Source: Pseudomonadota bacterium (GTDB lineage: Bacteria; Pseudomonadota; Alphaproteobacteria; Rickettsiales; UBA6187). Taken from it: a stretch of 64,000 bases of DNA. The translations under genes were made by a program, and so were the position numbers. The stretch spans positions 292,358 through 356,357 of the forward strand of contig JAQCEY010000002.1 of assembly GCA_027620075.1 (NCBI GenBank), written 5' to 3'. This document shows, in pieces, positions 53,040 to 63,414 of the stretch. Numbering within the stretch: the stretch's first letter is position 1; each line of letters begins with the position of its first letter. A model generated the notes under the pieces. The model searched no databases and was not told the DNA's origin. It saw only the letters and a program-made list of their open reading frames with translations.

Positions 53040-53957
53040 CTAATTCAACTTATGTTGCAACATTGAAGCACTTTCACCTTCAGGCAGCTGAACAACACGC
53101 CATGCATCTTCATCAGCGAAGAATTCATGCAACAACTTATTATTAAGCCCGTGTCCCGATTTAAATCCTGAAAGATGCCCTTTCAAATAAGCTCCGGCTA
53201 GATATATATCACCGATACAATCCAGCACTTTATGGCGGACAAATTCATTTGAGTAACGCAGACCTTCTTTATTGATAACACCACCATCGTTTACAACTAT
53301 AGCGTTATCTAAAGAGCCGCCTCTTGCAAGACCGTTTTTCCTCATAAGGTCAACTTCCTGTTCAAAACAGAAAGTACGCGCACGACATAACTCACCTTTA
53401 AAAGTAACATCACGTGAGTCAAAAATAGCTTTTTGATTTGATATCACTTTATCACCGAAATCTATTTCCAGACCGACAGAAAAGCCTTCCGCAGGAGCGA
53501 TAGATATATATCCGCTATCTGCCTTATCGCTTTCAGTCACTCTTATTTCTTTTAGAACTTCAATTACCTTACGTGTTTTATTTTGCTCTTTAACACCGGC
53601 ACAATCAACAAGGAAAACGAAAGGCTCAGAACTACCGTCCATGATAGGCACTTCCGGAGCGTCTATCTCAATAACACAGTTATCAATACCACAGCCCCAC
53701 AAAGCCGCCATTAAATGCTCTACGGTAGCAACCCTTACTCCGTCTTTATTGCATAATGTAGTGCCAAGCATGGTATTTGAAACATTTTTATAAGATGCTT
53801 CAACAACATTATCCTTGTCTTTAACATCAGTACGTATGAACACGATACCCGTATCTTCGGAGGCAGGATTTAATACTAAGCCTGTTTTCACTCCCGAATG
53901 CAAACCCACACCGACGCAGCTTACCTTATTTGCTAATGTTTTCTGATAACTGAACAT
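53040..53957 (-). CDS. lpxC: UDP-3-O-acyl-GlcNAc deacetylase LpxC
   Basis: This zinc enzyme of about 305 residues carries out the first committed step of lipid A synthesis. Zinc and catalytic motifs are VEHLMAALWGCGIDN, MDGSSEPF, RHKVLDCIGDIYLAG (His and Asp ligands) and SGHGLNNKLLHE. The ATG at 53957 is chosen over an in-frame upstream codon because AAAGGAAAT lies just before it and the family starts with FSYQKTLANKVSC. It is not in the usual cell-division cluster here. Confidence 0.95.
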   Translation of the reverse strand: MFSYQKTLANKVSCVGVGLHSGVKTGLVLNPASEDTGIVFIRTDVKDKDNVVEASYKNVSNTMLGTTLCNKDGVRVATVEHLMAALWGCGIDNCVIEIDAPEVPIMDGSSEPFVFLVDCAGVKEQNKTRKVIEVLKEIRVTESDKADSGYISIAPAEGFSVGLEIDFGDKVISNQKAIFDSRDVTFKGELCRARTFCFEQEVDLMRKNGLARGGSLDNAIVVNDGGVINKEGLRYSNEFVRHKVLDCIGDIYLAGAYLKGHLSGFKSGHGLNNKLLHEFFADEDAWRVVQLPEGESASMLQHKLN

Positions 53958-54089
53958 AATTGTTATTTCCTTTATTTTAATGTGCTTTGCTTCCTGCAAA
54001 TGACACGTAACCTCAATTACAACATAGCAATATGCCTTTGTATCTACAAATCACTCTTTATTACTAATTGTTACAGGATTAAATATTGC

Positions 54090-54716
54090 TCAGCCGGCAA
54101 CGGGACTAACGGCATTAAAAATTTCCATTACGAACTTTTTTCCGAAGAAAATTATTAAAGTAGTTATGGTAATTCCTACCGTTCCGGTCACCATACCCAA
54201 TATTATAAATATTCCGTCCTTACTTAATAATCCCAGCGACATAAAAAGAATTCCTACAGCGGGTATAAGATTTGTAAATGGCAGAGGTATCAATATAGAA
54301 ATGGCAAAAAAAAGTGCAAAAAATCCTATCACTTTTTCACCCTCGGGCGATGAGGCAAACGAAAATCTCGGTCGCAAGACCCTCTCGGCTTTTCTCAAGT
54401 ATGGAGCCGCTTTTTCAACGATTAGTGCCACAGTTTCACGCTTTATTGTTTTTGCACCTATTTTTTTAGGCATCCAAGGTGAATCCATTCCCCTTATCAT
54501 TTGTATTGAAAAAACTATCAACGGAATTGCCGGAACGGCAGTAAGACCGGGCGGCAATGCAGGAACGCATAACGGAAGGGCAAAAAACACCATTAAAATC
54601 CCGAACCCTCTTTCATGCAAAGCAGTTTTTATTTCATGTAATGATATTCTATCGTTGCGGTTATCCCTAACCACACCTTCTAAAACATCAGATGCCAGCC
54701 TGTCTTTTTTACTCAT
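54090..54716 (-). CDS. exoD: ExoD family membrane protein
   Basis: This 208-residue inner-membrane protein of the ExoD family was named for an exopolysaccharide phenotype in Rhizobium. Features are ISLHEIKTALHERGFGILMVF, FALPLCVPALPPGLTAVPAIPL, SPWMPKKIG and several C-terminal hydrophobic helices. The molecular role is unknown. It stands 132 bp upstream of lpxC on the same strand. Confidence 0.9.
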   Translation of the reverse strand: MSKKDRLASDVLEGVVRDNRNDRISLHEIKTALHERGFGILMVFFALPLCVPALPPGLTAVPAIPLIVFSIQMIRGMDSPWMPKKIGAKTIKRETVALIVEKAAPYLRKAERVLRPRFSFASSPEGEKVIGFFALFFAISILIPLPFTNLIPAVGILFMSLGLLSKDGIFIILGMVTGTVGITITTLIIFFGKKFVMEIFNAVSPVAG

Positions 54717-55021
54717 TTATATGTATTATTATTACCTTGTCAGAATAGATTGTAACATGTTTGCATAAGCACAGCTACAAAAAATAATCCTCAAAAATAA
54801 AAATAATATAAAATTTTAAAATAAAACATAGTTATTATATCTTTAGCACAATCAAGCAATCCTATTAATGTTATCACTGAAAATATAAAGTAAAAATAAT
54901 AAATTTACTTAATTCCTTCTTATGAAGTATTTTGCCGTTTTTTAGAAAAAATCAAGGGAACAACACACGGCATAAAAACTATTACAACGAACGCAAGACA
55001 AGCTAAAGATTAAAAAAACAA
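54717..55021. other. 305-bp AT-rich intergenic region without visible gene
   Basis: The stretch is very AT-rich with no conserved frame, RNA gene or clear terminator. A weak inverted repeat lies around 54890-54913. It probably holds the exoD promoter on the minus strand. Confidence 0.5.
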
Positions 55022-55333
55022 CTACTTATCAACATACATGGTTTCATCTTCCGCCACATATCCGAGCAACCGCCTAGCCTGTTCGTCCAACAGGTCGGGG
55101 TCAACCGACTCATCTCTTAGCAGGGCAACTCTGTTTTCAAGCCTTAATTTTTCAGCACTCACATAATCAAGCTCGGTTTTTGCTTCGGCAACCTTCTTTT
55201 GAATATCTATCATAGACAAAAGACCGCTCTCACCGCTTATTACGTGATAAAAGAAGTATCCGAATACCAACATCAGTAAGAGAGTCCCTATAGACCCTAT
55301 CAAGCTTACACCTGAAGAGGAAGAAGAATGCAT
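55022..55333 (-). CDS. ftsB: Septum formation initiator FtsB/DivIC
   Basis: This 103-residue bitopic division protein has a short Ser-rich N-terminus and one transmembrane helix (about 11-31). A leucine-zipper coiled coil (about 38-75) and a C-terminal DLLDEQARRLLGYV follow, as in alphaproteobacterial FtsB. It would join FtsL and FtsQ at the division site. It follows eno by 74 bp, a classical eno-ftsB order. Confidence 0.9.
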   Translation of the reverse strand: MHSSSSSGVSLIGSIGTLLLMLVFGYFFYHVISGESGLLSMIDIQKKVAEAKTELDYVSAEKLRLENRVALLRDESVDPDLLDEQARRLLGYVAEDETMYVDK

Positions 55334-55407
55334 ACTTTGCTTTCCGTTTATTTGTTATTTATAGCTATTAATATTATGGCAGATTGCTGCAAAAATCAAG
55401 GAACTAA

Positions 55408-56724
<1,317 letters not shown>

Positions 56725-56921
56725 TTACACTTTACAACATTAATAATAAGGCACTTTCTTTTACACTAGTAAATAAGGCAATTTGTAAAAAACCAAATTA
56801 GCCGATGATTAACAAAGCGTGAATGAGTCCGAACCGTACTATAGTTAAACTATCAGGGCTATTTTTTAATATATAAGTTCATTGTTAGCAAGGCATTTAT
56901 GCCAAAACTACGCAACAATCC

Positions 56922-57488
56922 TTACTGATCTTCCAGATGCCTGTGAGGACCGGAGTGTTTATGCGAGTGGATATATAACTTGCCGTCCTTATCCATATGC
57001 TCATGCATTTCATTTGGTCCTAAATTTTTCATTAACCTGTAATGACTAGGCTTCGGCTCTGGAACGTTTATAGGTTCCGGCTGAGGCTGAGGTCTAGGTG
57101 CGGGAGGCTGAGGCACAGGAACAATAATCGGCTTAGGAGCAGGAGTTTGAGGCAAAGGTTGTTTCTGCCCCTTACCGCCGCAATCCATAAGGTCATAAAT
57201 ATGCCCCAGATATTCTATACGGGCATTGGCTTTTTTTATAGCTTCTTCGCCATCTACAAAACCACTCACCCAGCAAAGGGGCATTAAAGACTCACCCAAA
57301 CCTATAGCCTGCTCTTGTGCGGCTGCATTTCTGTAGTGTTCGGCCTCATTAATCTCAAGTATAATATCTTTACAGGCAAGTTTTTTGTCACTTCTTTGAA
57401 TTGCAGTAACCCTTAACGGCACACCGCAGGTACATGATGATAATAAAAAAAACAGACAGCCTATTACTGTTATTTTTTTAATTTCCAA
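56922..57488 (-). CDS. Lipoprotein with Pro-rich linker and His-rich tail
   Basis: I choose a TTG start at 57488 because GGGAG lies 7 bp upstream and it gives a clean lipoprotein signal with lipobox LSSC (Cys19). An ATG at 57512 is in frame but has no ribosome site. The mature protein has a helical domain with paired Cys residues (about 20-100). A PQPPAPRPQPQPEP linker follows. The C-terminal tail is rich in His (HEHMDKDGKLYIHSHKHSG), which could bind Zn, Ni or Cu. I do not recognise the family. It is divergent from lolA. Confidence 0.75.
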   Translation of the reverse strand: MEIKKITVIGCLFFLLSSCTCGVPLRVTAIQRSDKKLACKDIILEINEAEHYRNAAAQEQAIGLGESLMPLCWVSGFVDGEEAIKKANARIEYLGHIYDLMDCGGKGQKQPLPQTPAPKPIIVPVPQPPAPRPQPQPEPINVPEPKPSHYRLMKNLGPNEMHEHMDKDGKLYIHSHKHSGPHRHLEDQ

Positions 57489-57640
57489 TTCAAAGCTCCC
57501 GACAAATTTCATAAAAAGAGCGGACACTATACACCAAAACAGCACAAAATGAAATATTAAATTCCGGTTAATCCCATATAATCGGATATACAAACCATGA
57601 TTTTATAGATTTTTTCAAAAACATTGCTATATTTTAACAC

Positions 57641-58285
57641 ATGATTAAAAAAATATCCGTTTATACTAAAATATTTGTTCTGACTCTTTTGCTGGTTTCG
57701 GGGAGGGTAAGTGCTGAAGAAAACCATTCCCAAGCCGTTAGCCCGCAAGATTTAGCCACATACCAAAATGATATTGAACGAATTGAAAATTACCTCAATG
57801 CCATTAAAACTTTAGTTGCACCTTTTACCCAGACTTCATCTGATGACGGCAACGCAGACGGCACTTTTTATCTTTCAAGACCGGGTAAATTAAGATGGGA
57901 ATATAACCCTCCCACCCCAATCCTTATTATAGCCAAAGGTTCGTTACTTACCTACTATGACTCGGAGTTAAATCAGATAAGCCATATAAGCCTTGATGAC
58001 GGTCTTTCCGGATTTTTAACAAGAGAGAATATAAGCTTCGGCAGTAACGATATCTCAATATTAAAATTTACAAAAGAAAACGGAAAAATAGAGATTACCA
58101 TCAGCCAAAAACAAAAAGAGGAAGAAGGTAATTTAACCCTTAGATTTTCAGATGAAACTGCCAAACTTTTAGGCATGACCGTAACCGATGCAATAGGGAA
58201 AACTACTACGATTGATTTTATAACTCTTGTTTATGACAAGCCTATTTCTACAAAATTATTTTCCCTTCCAAAAGTTAAAAAATAA
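57641..58285 (+). CDS. lolA: Outer-membrane lipoprotein carrier LolA
   Basis: This 214-residue periplasmic chaperone ferries lipoproteins from LolCDE to the outer membrane. A signal peptide ends near VSA-E (about 25). The fold is shown by LNAIKTLVAPFTQTSSDDGN, GTFYLSRPGKLRWEYNPPTP, a SLLTYYDSELNQIS strand, and the C-terminal TTTIDFITL. Alphaproteobacterial LolA proteins have this pattern. It is followed by yajQ 18 bp later. Confidence 0.93.
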   Translation: MIKKISVYTKIFVLTLLLVSGRVSAEENHSQAVSPQDLATYQNDIERIENYLNAIKTLVAPFTQTSSDDGNADGTFYLSRPGKLRWEYNPPTPILIIAKGSLLTYYDSELNQISHISLDDGLSGFLTRENISFGSNDISILKFTKENGKIEITISQKQKEEEGNLTLRFSDETAKLLGMTVTDAIGKTTTIDFITLVYDKPISTKLFSLPKVKK

Positions 58286-58303
58286 CATAACAGGAGTATA
58301 GCT

Positions 58304-58789
58304 ATGCCAAGCTTTGATATTGTTTCTAAAGTAGATATTCAGGAAGTTGACAATGCGGTCAATTCCGTTCTAAGGGAAGTGGCACAAAGGTTCGACTTCA
58401 AAGGCAGTAATTGTACTTTAGAACTTGATGATAACGAGATTACCGTCAAAGCTGACGATGACTATAAGCTAGATCAGATACAGCTTATGCTCAAAGGACA
58501 TTTTACCAAACGTAAAATTGACGCAAAATCTCTTGATTTCGGCAAACCGGAAATGGCATCGGGGAACTCTGTACGCCAAAAAATAACGGTAAAACAAGGC
58601 ATTGACTCTGACACTGCAAAATTGATAGTAAAAGAAATAAAGAACAGCAAAATTAAGGTTCAGGCATCAATACGCGGAGAGGAAGTAAGGGTAGACGGTA
58701 AAAAACGTGACGATTTGCAAAATGTTATTTCAATGATAAAAGAAAGCAAGCTTGACCTGCCTTTACAATTTATCAACTTTAGGGATTAA
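58304..58789 (+). CDS. yajQ: YajQ-family nucleotide-binding protein
   Basis: This 161-residue protein of the YajQ family has SFDIVSKVDIQEVDNAVNSV, QRFDFKGSNCTLEL, a DDYKLDQIQ segment, and the C-terminal LDLPLQFINFRD. Some members bind cyclic di-GMP and act with a transcription factor (shown in Xanthomonas), but nucleotide binding here is inferred. AGGAG precedes the ATG. It lies between lolA and a coiled-coil protein on one likely transcript. Confidence 0.95.
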   Translation: MPSFDIVSKVDIQEVDNAVNSVLREVAQRFDFKGSNCTLELDDNEITVKADDDYKLDQIQLMLKGHFTKRKIDAKSLDFGKPEMASGNSVRQKITVKQGIDSDTAKLIVKEIKNSKIKVQASIRGEEVRVDGKKRDDLQNVISMIKESKLDLPLQFINFRD

Positions 58790-58854
58790 CACTTTTTTAA
58801 CCGTTTAATGTTACACTTGAGCATAACTTTATTCAAATGCTTAAGAGGATAATA

Positions 58855-59826
58855 TTGGCATTTACCGAACAACAAAGGAACGACTTTTTAAATTTTTTAA
58901 GTTCAATCGACAAAACAGTCGGCTCCAAGCTTCCTGCCAAAGAAGCAGGCGATTTTTTATACTTAATCGTAGATTACTCGGTTACTGACGAGGAGTTTGA
59001 ATTAAGAATAGCCAAAATCTTTTTTAAAATTCCGGAAATGCTTAATGAACTTAGAAGTTCAATAAAGAATCTATCCGCCGTAAGGCAGGCAATGCTTGAT
59101 GAAGAAAGTGCCAATGCGGAAGAATCCAGAGAAATTGCACTGGAGTTCTTTACACAAAGAGTCGATGAATATTATGAATTGGCTTTTTACGAAGAATTAG
59201 AAGCAGAACACGAACTCAACGCCATCGAGAAAAAACGCCGCAATGACCGCAAGGCTGAAAAACGTCAATTTGAAAAAGAATTACAAAGACTAAAAGCCGA
59301 ACAACAGATAATTTTCGAGATTGAAAAAGAAGAGCGTCAAAAACGCAAAGAACAAAAGCAAAATGTCGAGAAACAAATTCAGGACGAACGCCAAAAAGAA
59401 TACGATGACGGCGTAAAAGAGCGCAAGGAACGCCAAGAAAAAATAGAAAAAGAAATAGCCTCTTTGCAAACAAAACTACAGGCACAATATGAAATTGAAT
59501 CCGAAGAACGCAGAAAAGTCAGAGAAGAAAAACAAGCCGAGCAGATAGAAAGAAGTAAGGCACAACAGGAAGTACAGGAACAACAAGCTCAAAAAAGACA
59601 AGAAGAAAAAGAACAGGAGCAAATGTTCATGAGAGCAAGACAAGCAGAACTTCAGGCCGAACAGGAACGACAGATTGCAATCCGGCTTGATAAAAAGCAT
59701 AAAGAAGAGCAAGAGCGTATAAAAGTAGTAAGATCAATACAGGAATCACAACAAAAAGAACGCAATAACCGTAAAAAGCAATTACTTACTACAAACCCCA
59801 AGTTAAACTTAAAAAAAGACGGCTAA
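58855..59826 (+). CDS. Coiled-coil protein rich in Glu, Lys and Gln
   Basis: This protein of about 323 residues starts at a TTG (58855) favoured by AAGAGG 6 bp upstream; an ATG at 58837 is the alternative. The first 115 residues form a helical globular domain. The rest (about 115-310) is an almost unbroken charged coiled coil (EKEERQKRKEQKQ, EQEQMFMRARQAELQAEQERQ). There is no signal peptide. I recognise no family, and a structural or scaffolding role is possible. Its stop lies 5 bp from the convergent kinase gene. Confidence 0.7.
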   Translation: MAFTEQQRNDFLNFLSSIDKTVGSKLPAKEAGDFLYLIVDYSVTDEEFELRIAKIFFKIPEMLNELRSSIKNLSAVRQAMLDEESANAEESREIALEFFTQRVDEYYELAFYEELEAEHELNAIEKKRRNDRKAEKRQFEKELQRLKAEQQIIFEIEKEERQKRKEQKQNVEKQIQDERQKEYDDGVKERKERQEKIEKEIASLQTKLQAQYEIESEERRKVREEKQAEQIERSKAQQEVQEQQAQKRQEEKEQEQMFMRARQAELQAEQERQIAIRLDKKHKEEQERIKVVRSIQESQQKERNNRKKQLLTTNPKLNLKKDG

Positions 59827-59831
59827 TAAAG

Positions 59832-61352
59832 CTAAAACGGTATCACGAAAGAAAAAGTGGCTCCTTTATCAGGATAATTATTTTTAACCCATATTTTGCC
59901 ACCATGTGCCTTTACCATATTTTTACATATTGAAAGCCCTAGCCCCGTACCGCCGCTTTGATCGTTAGTAGCGGAAGATTGTTTAAAAGGAGCAAATATC
60001 TCATGAAGTTCTTCTTCGGGAATACCGCACCCCTGATCTGCAACGTTAACCTGTAATGCATCAAGGCTACCACCGTTTCTTTTAGCTATTTCAGCCCTTT
60101 CAAAACTTATAGATATTTTTGATTTTTCAGGACTGAATTTTATAGCATTACCGATTAAATTTGTAAAAACCTGCGAAAGTTTTTGTCTGTCCACTCTGGC
60201 ACAACATTCAAAATCAGGTTTTTCTACTTTTACAGTGAGATTACTATCTTTAATTACACCGCTCAATTCTTCTACGACGCTATTAGCAATTTCTACAATA
60301 TCATTTTGCTCTTTTGCCAAAGATACCTTGCCCGATTCGGTTGCGGCTATATCTAAAATACCGTTCACCAGATATTTTAGTCTTTCCGTACTTTGTACTA
60401 TCCTTTCAAAATACTTGTATAACTCGTCCCTTGAAACAGATTCGTCCTTAGCATCATTTATACCGAATTTAGCAAATGACAATATCCCGTGTACGGGAGT
60501 CCTGAATTCATGGCTCATATTGCGTATCCATTCACTTTTATGCTTATCGGCTTTTTCAGCTTTCATTAAGGCACGCTCAGTAACCTTAAGTGAGTTAGAC
60601 AACTCCTCCGTTCTAGCGTCCACTAACTGCTCAAGATCTTTATTGTAGTCCCTCACCTTCATCACCATGCGGTTAAATACACCTGCCAAATTACCTATTT
60701 CATCATTATATATAACCTTTGCAGTGATATTATAGTTTTTCTCATTTGCTATCCGGCTGGCAGCTACGACAAGTTCGGCTATCGGTCTTGCTATAAACCT
60801 GTTTGATTTTAACGATATAAAATAAACCAAAATAAAAATAACTACACAAATCCCTAATGCACCGATAACCGCATAATACAAATGCTCCCTTACCTCTCTT
60901 AGGTCGGCAACAATATATATGCTACCTAAAACATTTTCAGAAATAGAAATTATCTGCCTGTTCACATACAGATATTTTGATTCTATATCTTTACTGACAT
61001 CAGGTGTTTCGGGACATTGCAGATTCGTAAAGTTTGTATATTTTGCAATTACGGATAATTTATTATCATAGACACAAGCTAAAACTACCTCGTCTTTATT
61101 AGCCAGATCCGAAAGGTTTTTTTCCACTTGCTCGCTATCACCGAAAAACTCAAGTGCGGGAGCCGTTCTTTTTGCTATTATATCCGCCAGTAAGTTTATC
61201 TCCTCTACTACGCTATTCTTTACATTGTGGGTGTCATACACAATAAATAACGCACAGATAAGCGTTAGGGTAACCATAGTAATGAACATGGTAACCATCA
61301 TTAATTTATTTTTCAAAGATGCTTCTGTAAACAGGCTGGTTATTTTTTTCAT
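59832..61352 (-). CDS. Sensor histidine kinase with CHASE8-like sensor and HAMP
   Basis: This 506-residue kinase has two transmembrane helices (about 16-40 and 160-181) around a periplasmic domain. The domain resembles CHASE8, with APALEFFGDSEQVEKNLSDL and a VLACVYDNKLSVIAKY strand. HAMP (182-235), a short coiled coil and HisKA with His281 in SHEFRTPVHGILSF follow. The ATPase domain has NLIGNAIKFSPEKS, DQGCGIPEEE and GTGLGLSICKNMV. CHASE8 domains occur in YfiN-type sensors controlled by periplasmic partners. No response regulator is adjacent. It is divergent from a TonB-dependent receptor. Confidence 0.92.
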   Translation of the reverse strand: MKKITSLFTEASLKNKLMMVTMFITMVTLTLICALFIVYDTHNVKNSVVEEINLLADIIAKRTAPALEFFGDSEQVEKNLSDLANKDEVVLACVYDNKLSVIAKYTNFTNLQCPETPDVSKDIESKYLYVNRQIISISENVLGSIYIVADLREVREHLYYAVIGALGICVVIFILVYFISLKSNRFIARPIAELVVAASRIANEKNYNITAKVIYNDEIGNLAGVFNRMVMKVRDYNKDLEQLVDARTEELSNSLKVTERALMKAEKADKHKSEWIRNMSHEFRTPVHGILSFAKFGINDAKDESVSRDELYKYFERIVQSTERLKYLVNGILDIAATESGKVSLAKEQNDIVEIANSVVEELSGVIKDSNLTVKVEKPDFECCARVDRQKLSQVFTNLIGNAIKFSPEKSKISISFERAEIAKRNGGSLDALQVNVADQGCGIPEEELHEIFAPFKQSSATNDQSGGTGLGLSICKNMVKAHGGKIWVKNNYPDKGATFSFVIPF

Positions 61353-61488
61353 ATATTAACAATTTAGTGATTACTTCCAAAAATTCCTAATTTTAAATTT
61401 TTGCAATTATATTTGGTATTCGTTAACACTTTATTAAGAAATATCACTTAATATCTTCGAATCAACAACAAAATGATGATTTTTACTC

Positions 61489-63402
61489 ATGAAAATAAAA
61501 CTATTAGTTGCTAGTACATTCTATATAACTTGTTTTAATTGGGCAAATGCAAATAATCTGTCGCCGTTGGAAGAGTTGCTTAATACGAAAGTAACCACCG
61601 TTTCCAAGGTGGAAGAAAGGGCATTTGATGCAGCGGCAGCAATACATGTAATAACTAAAGAAGATATAAAAAGGTCGGGTTTAACCTCAATACCCGAGAT
61701 ACTACGTCTAGCACCCGGCGTTCAGGTGGCACAAGCAGGTTCGGGACAATGGGCAATATCGGTAAGGGGGTTTAACGGACAATTCTCAAACAAGCTACTT
61801 GTACTAATAGACGGCAGAAGTGTTTATACACCTTTATTTTCAGGTGTTTACTGGGACGTGCAGGACACATTAATAGAGGACATCAAACAAATTGAAATAA
61901 TCAGGGGGCCGGGGGCAACACTTTGGGGAGCCAATGCGGTAAACGGTGTAATTAATATAATTACGGAAGAAGCCGTAAATACTCAAAAAGGCTACGTTAA
62001 CCTGATTACAGGCAATAACGAACAAATCGCATCGACAAGATATGGCGGAGAATTAAGTAGCAATACGAAATACAGAGTTTACGGTAAGTTTTCAAGACAC
62101 AATGAAACAGAGACTTTAAGCGGAGCCGATTCCAACGATGAGTGGAATATGTGGCGTACGGGATTCCGTATAGACGGCAACAAGTCAACTAACGACTTAT
62201 ACACCATTCAAGGCGATGCGTATTCGGGAAATGAAAATCATAATCTGGTTTTACCGACGCTAACCTCTCCTTTTTCAACTACCGTACCCGATGATGAAGA
62301 GGTAAAAGGCGGCAACGTACTTGCAAGATGGAACAGGATATTTTCAAACGGTTCAAACACAACTATACAATCATATATAGATTATATAGACAGAAATGTT
62401 CATTATTTTAATCAGCAGAGATTAACTTATGACCTTGATATCCAGTATAATTTAAAGAAGCTTGGTGGGCATCAAATCACTGTAGGGGCAGGATACAGGC
62501 TTGTATCTGATGATATTGACGGAACGGCTTTCCTTAATTACACCCCTACTCAAAGAAACGATGACCTTTATAGCTACTTCATTCAGGACAAGATAACTTT
62601 AATAGACGAAAAACTGGCACTAACCGTAGGCTCTAAGTTTGAACATAATAATTACACAGGCTTTGAGCATCAACCGAGTGCAAGGATATCTTACACTCCT
62701 AATTTAAACCATACTTTATGGGCGTCGGTATCAAGAGCCGTCAGAGTTGCAAATAGAAATATGGAAGATGTTAATTTTCGTGCGGCAGGCTCCGGTTCAG
62801 GCTTTGTAACTTTTGTCGGCAACAAGCAGGCAGACTCAGAAGAACTTGTAGCATATGAAACCGGATACAGGGCTAAACTTCATAAGAATTTTTCATTTGA
62901 TATTGTGGGCTTTTATAATTCATACGATAATTTAGCATCAAATGAATTTTTGAATGCTCTTACGGTTCAGGCAGGCAATAACAACAGCGGCAAGACTATC
63001 GGTTACGAAGTATCCGCAAAGTGGAGTGCTACTAAAAACATCATATTGGCAGCAAATTACACTAACATAAATATGGATATTGATTCGGCATCGGCAAGTC
63101 AGGTAACTTCTGCTTTAAATACACCTAAACATCAGGTCGGTATTTCTTCACACATAAACTTGCCAAAGAACATACAATTTAACAATCATTTATATTACAA
63201 CCATAAGATACAGAATGGGGCAATTCCTTCATACTACAGATGGGACAGTAACATAAAATGGAAATTAAAAGAAAATTTTGAAATAACCCTAGCAGGTCAA
63301 AATTTAACAGATTCAAAGCATCAGGAGTTCACCGCATTTACATATAGTAATCAGGCTAATATCGGTAGAAATGTTTATGTAAAATTAAACTACCACTTTT
63401 AA
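61489..63402 (+). CDS. TonB-dependent receptor
   Basis: This 637-residue outer-membrane receptor has a signal peptide ending near ANA-N (about 22). The N-terminus LEELLNTKVTTVSKVEE belongs to the vitamin B12/colicin-receptor-like group. The plug (about 30-160) has VITKEDIKRSGLTSIPEIL, APGVQVAQ, SVRGFNGQFSNKLLVLIDGR and IEIIRGPGATLWGANAVNGV. The barrel ends in Phe after YVKLNYH. The ligand is unknown. Receptors of this type often sit beside CHASE8 kinases. It is divergent from such a kinase and is followed 12 bp later by an N-acyl transferase gene. Confidence 0.93.
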   Translation: MKIKLLVASTFYITCFNWANANNLSPLEELLNTKVTTVSKVEERAFDAAAAIHVITKEDIKRSGLTSIPEILRLAPGVQVAQAGSGQWAISVRGFNGQFSNKLLVLIDGRSVYTPLFSGVYWDVQDTLIEDIKQIEIIRGPGATLWGANAVNGVINIITEEAVNTQKGYVNLITGNNEQIASTRYGGELSSNTKYRVYGKFSRHNETETLSGADSNDEWNMWRTGFRIDGNKSTNDLYTIQGDAYSGNENHNLVLPTLTSPFSTTVPDDEEVKGGNVLARWNRIFSNGSNTTIQSYIDYIDRNVHYFNQQRLTYDLDIQYNLKKLGGHQITVGAGYRLVSDDIDGTAFLNYTPTQRNDDLYSYFIQDKITLIDEKLALTVGSKFEHNNYTGFEHQPSARISYTPNLNHTLWASVSRAVRVANRNMEDVNFRAAGSGSGFVTFVGNKQADSEELVAYETGYRAKLHKNFSFDIVGFYNSYDNLASNEFLNALTVQAGNNNSGKTIGYEVSAKWSATKNIILAANYTNINMDIDSASASQVTSALNTPKHQVGISSHINLPKNIQFNNHLYYNHKIQNGAIPSYYRWDSNIKWKLKENFEITLAGQNLTDSKHQEFTAFTYSNQANIGRNVYVKLNYHF

Positions 63403-63414
63403 AAGAGGTAAAAA

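Noticed and set aside
59216..59712. Leu/Phe-rich minus-strand frames
   Set aside because: They are antisense shadows of the Glu/Lys/Gln-rich coiled-coil gene.
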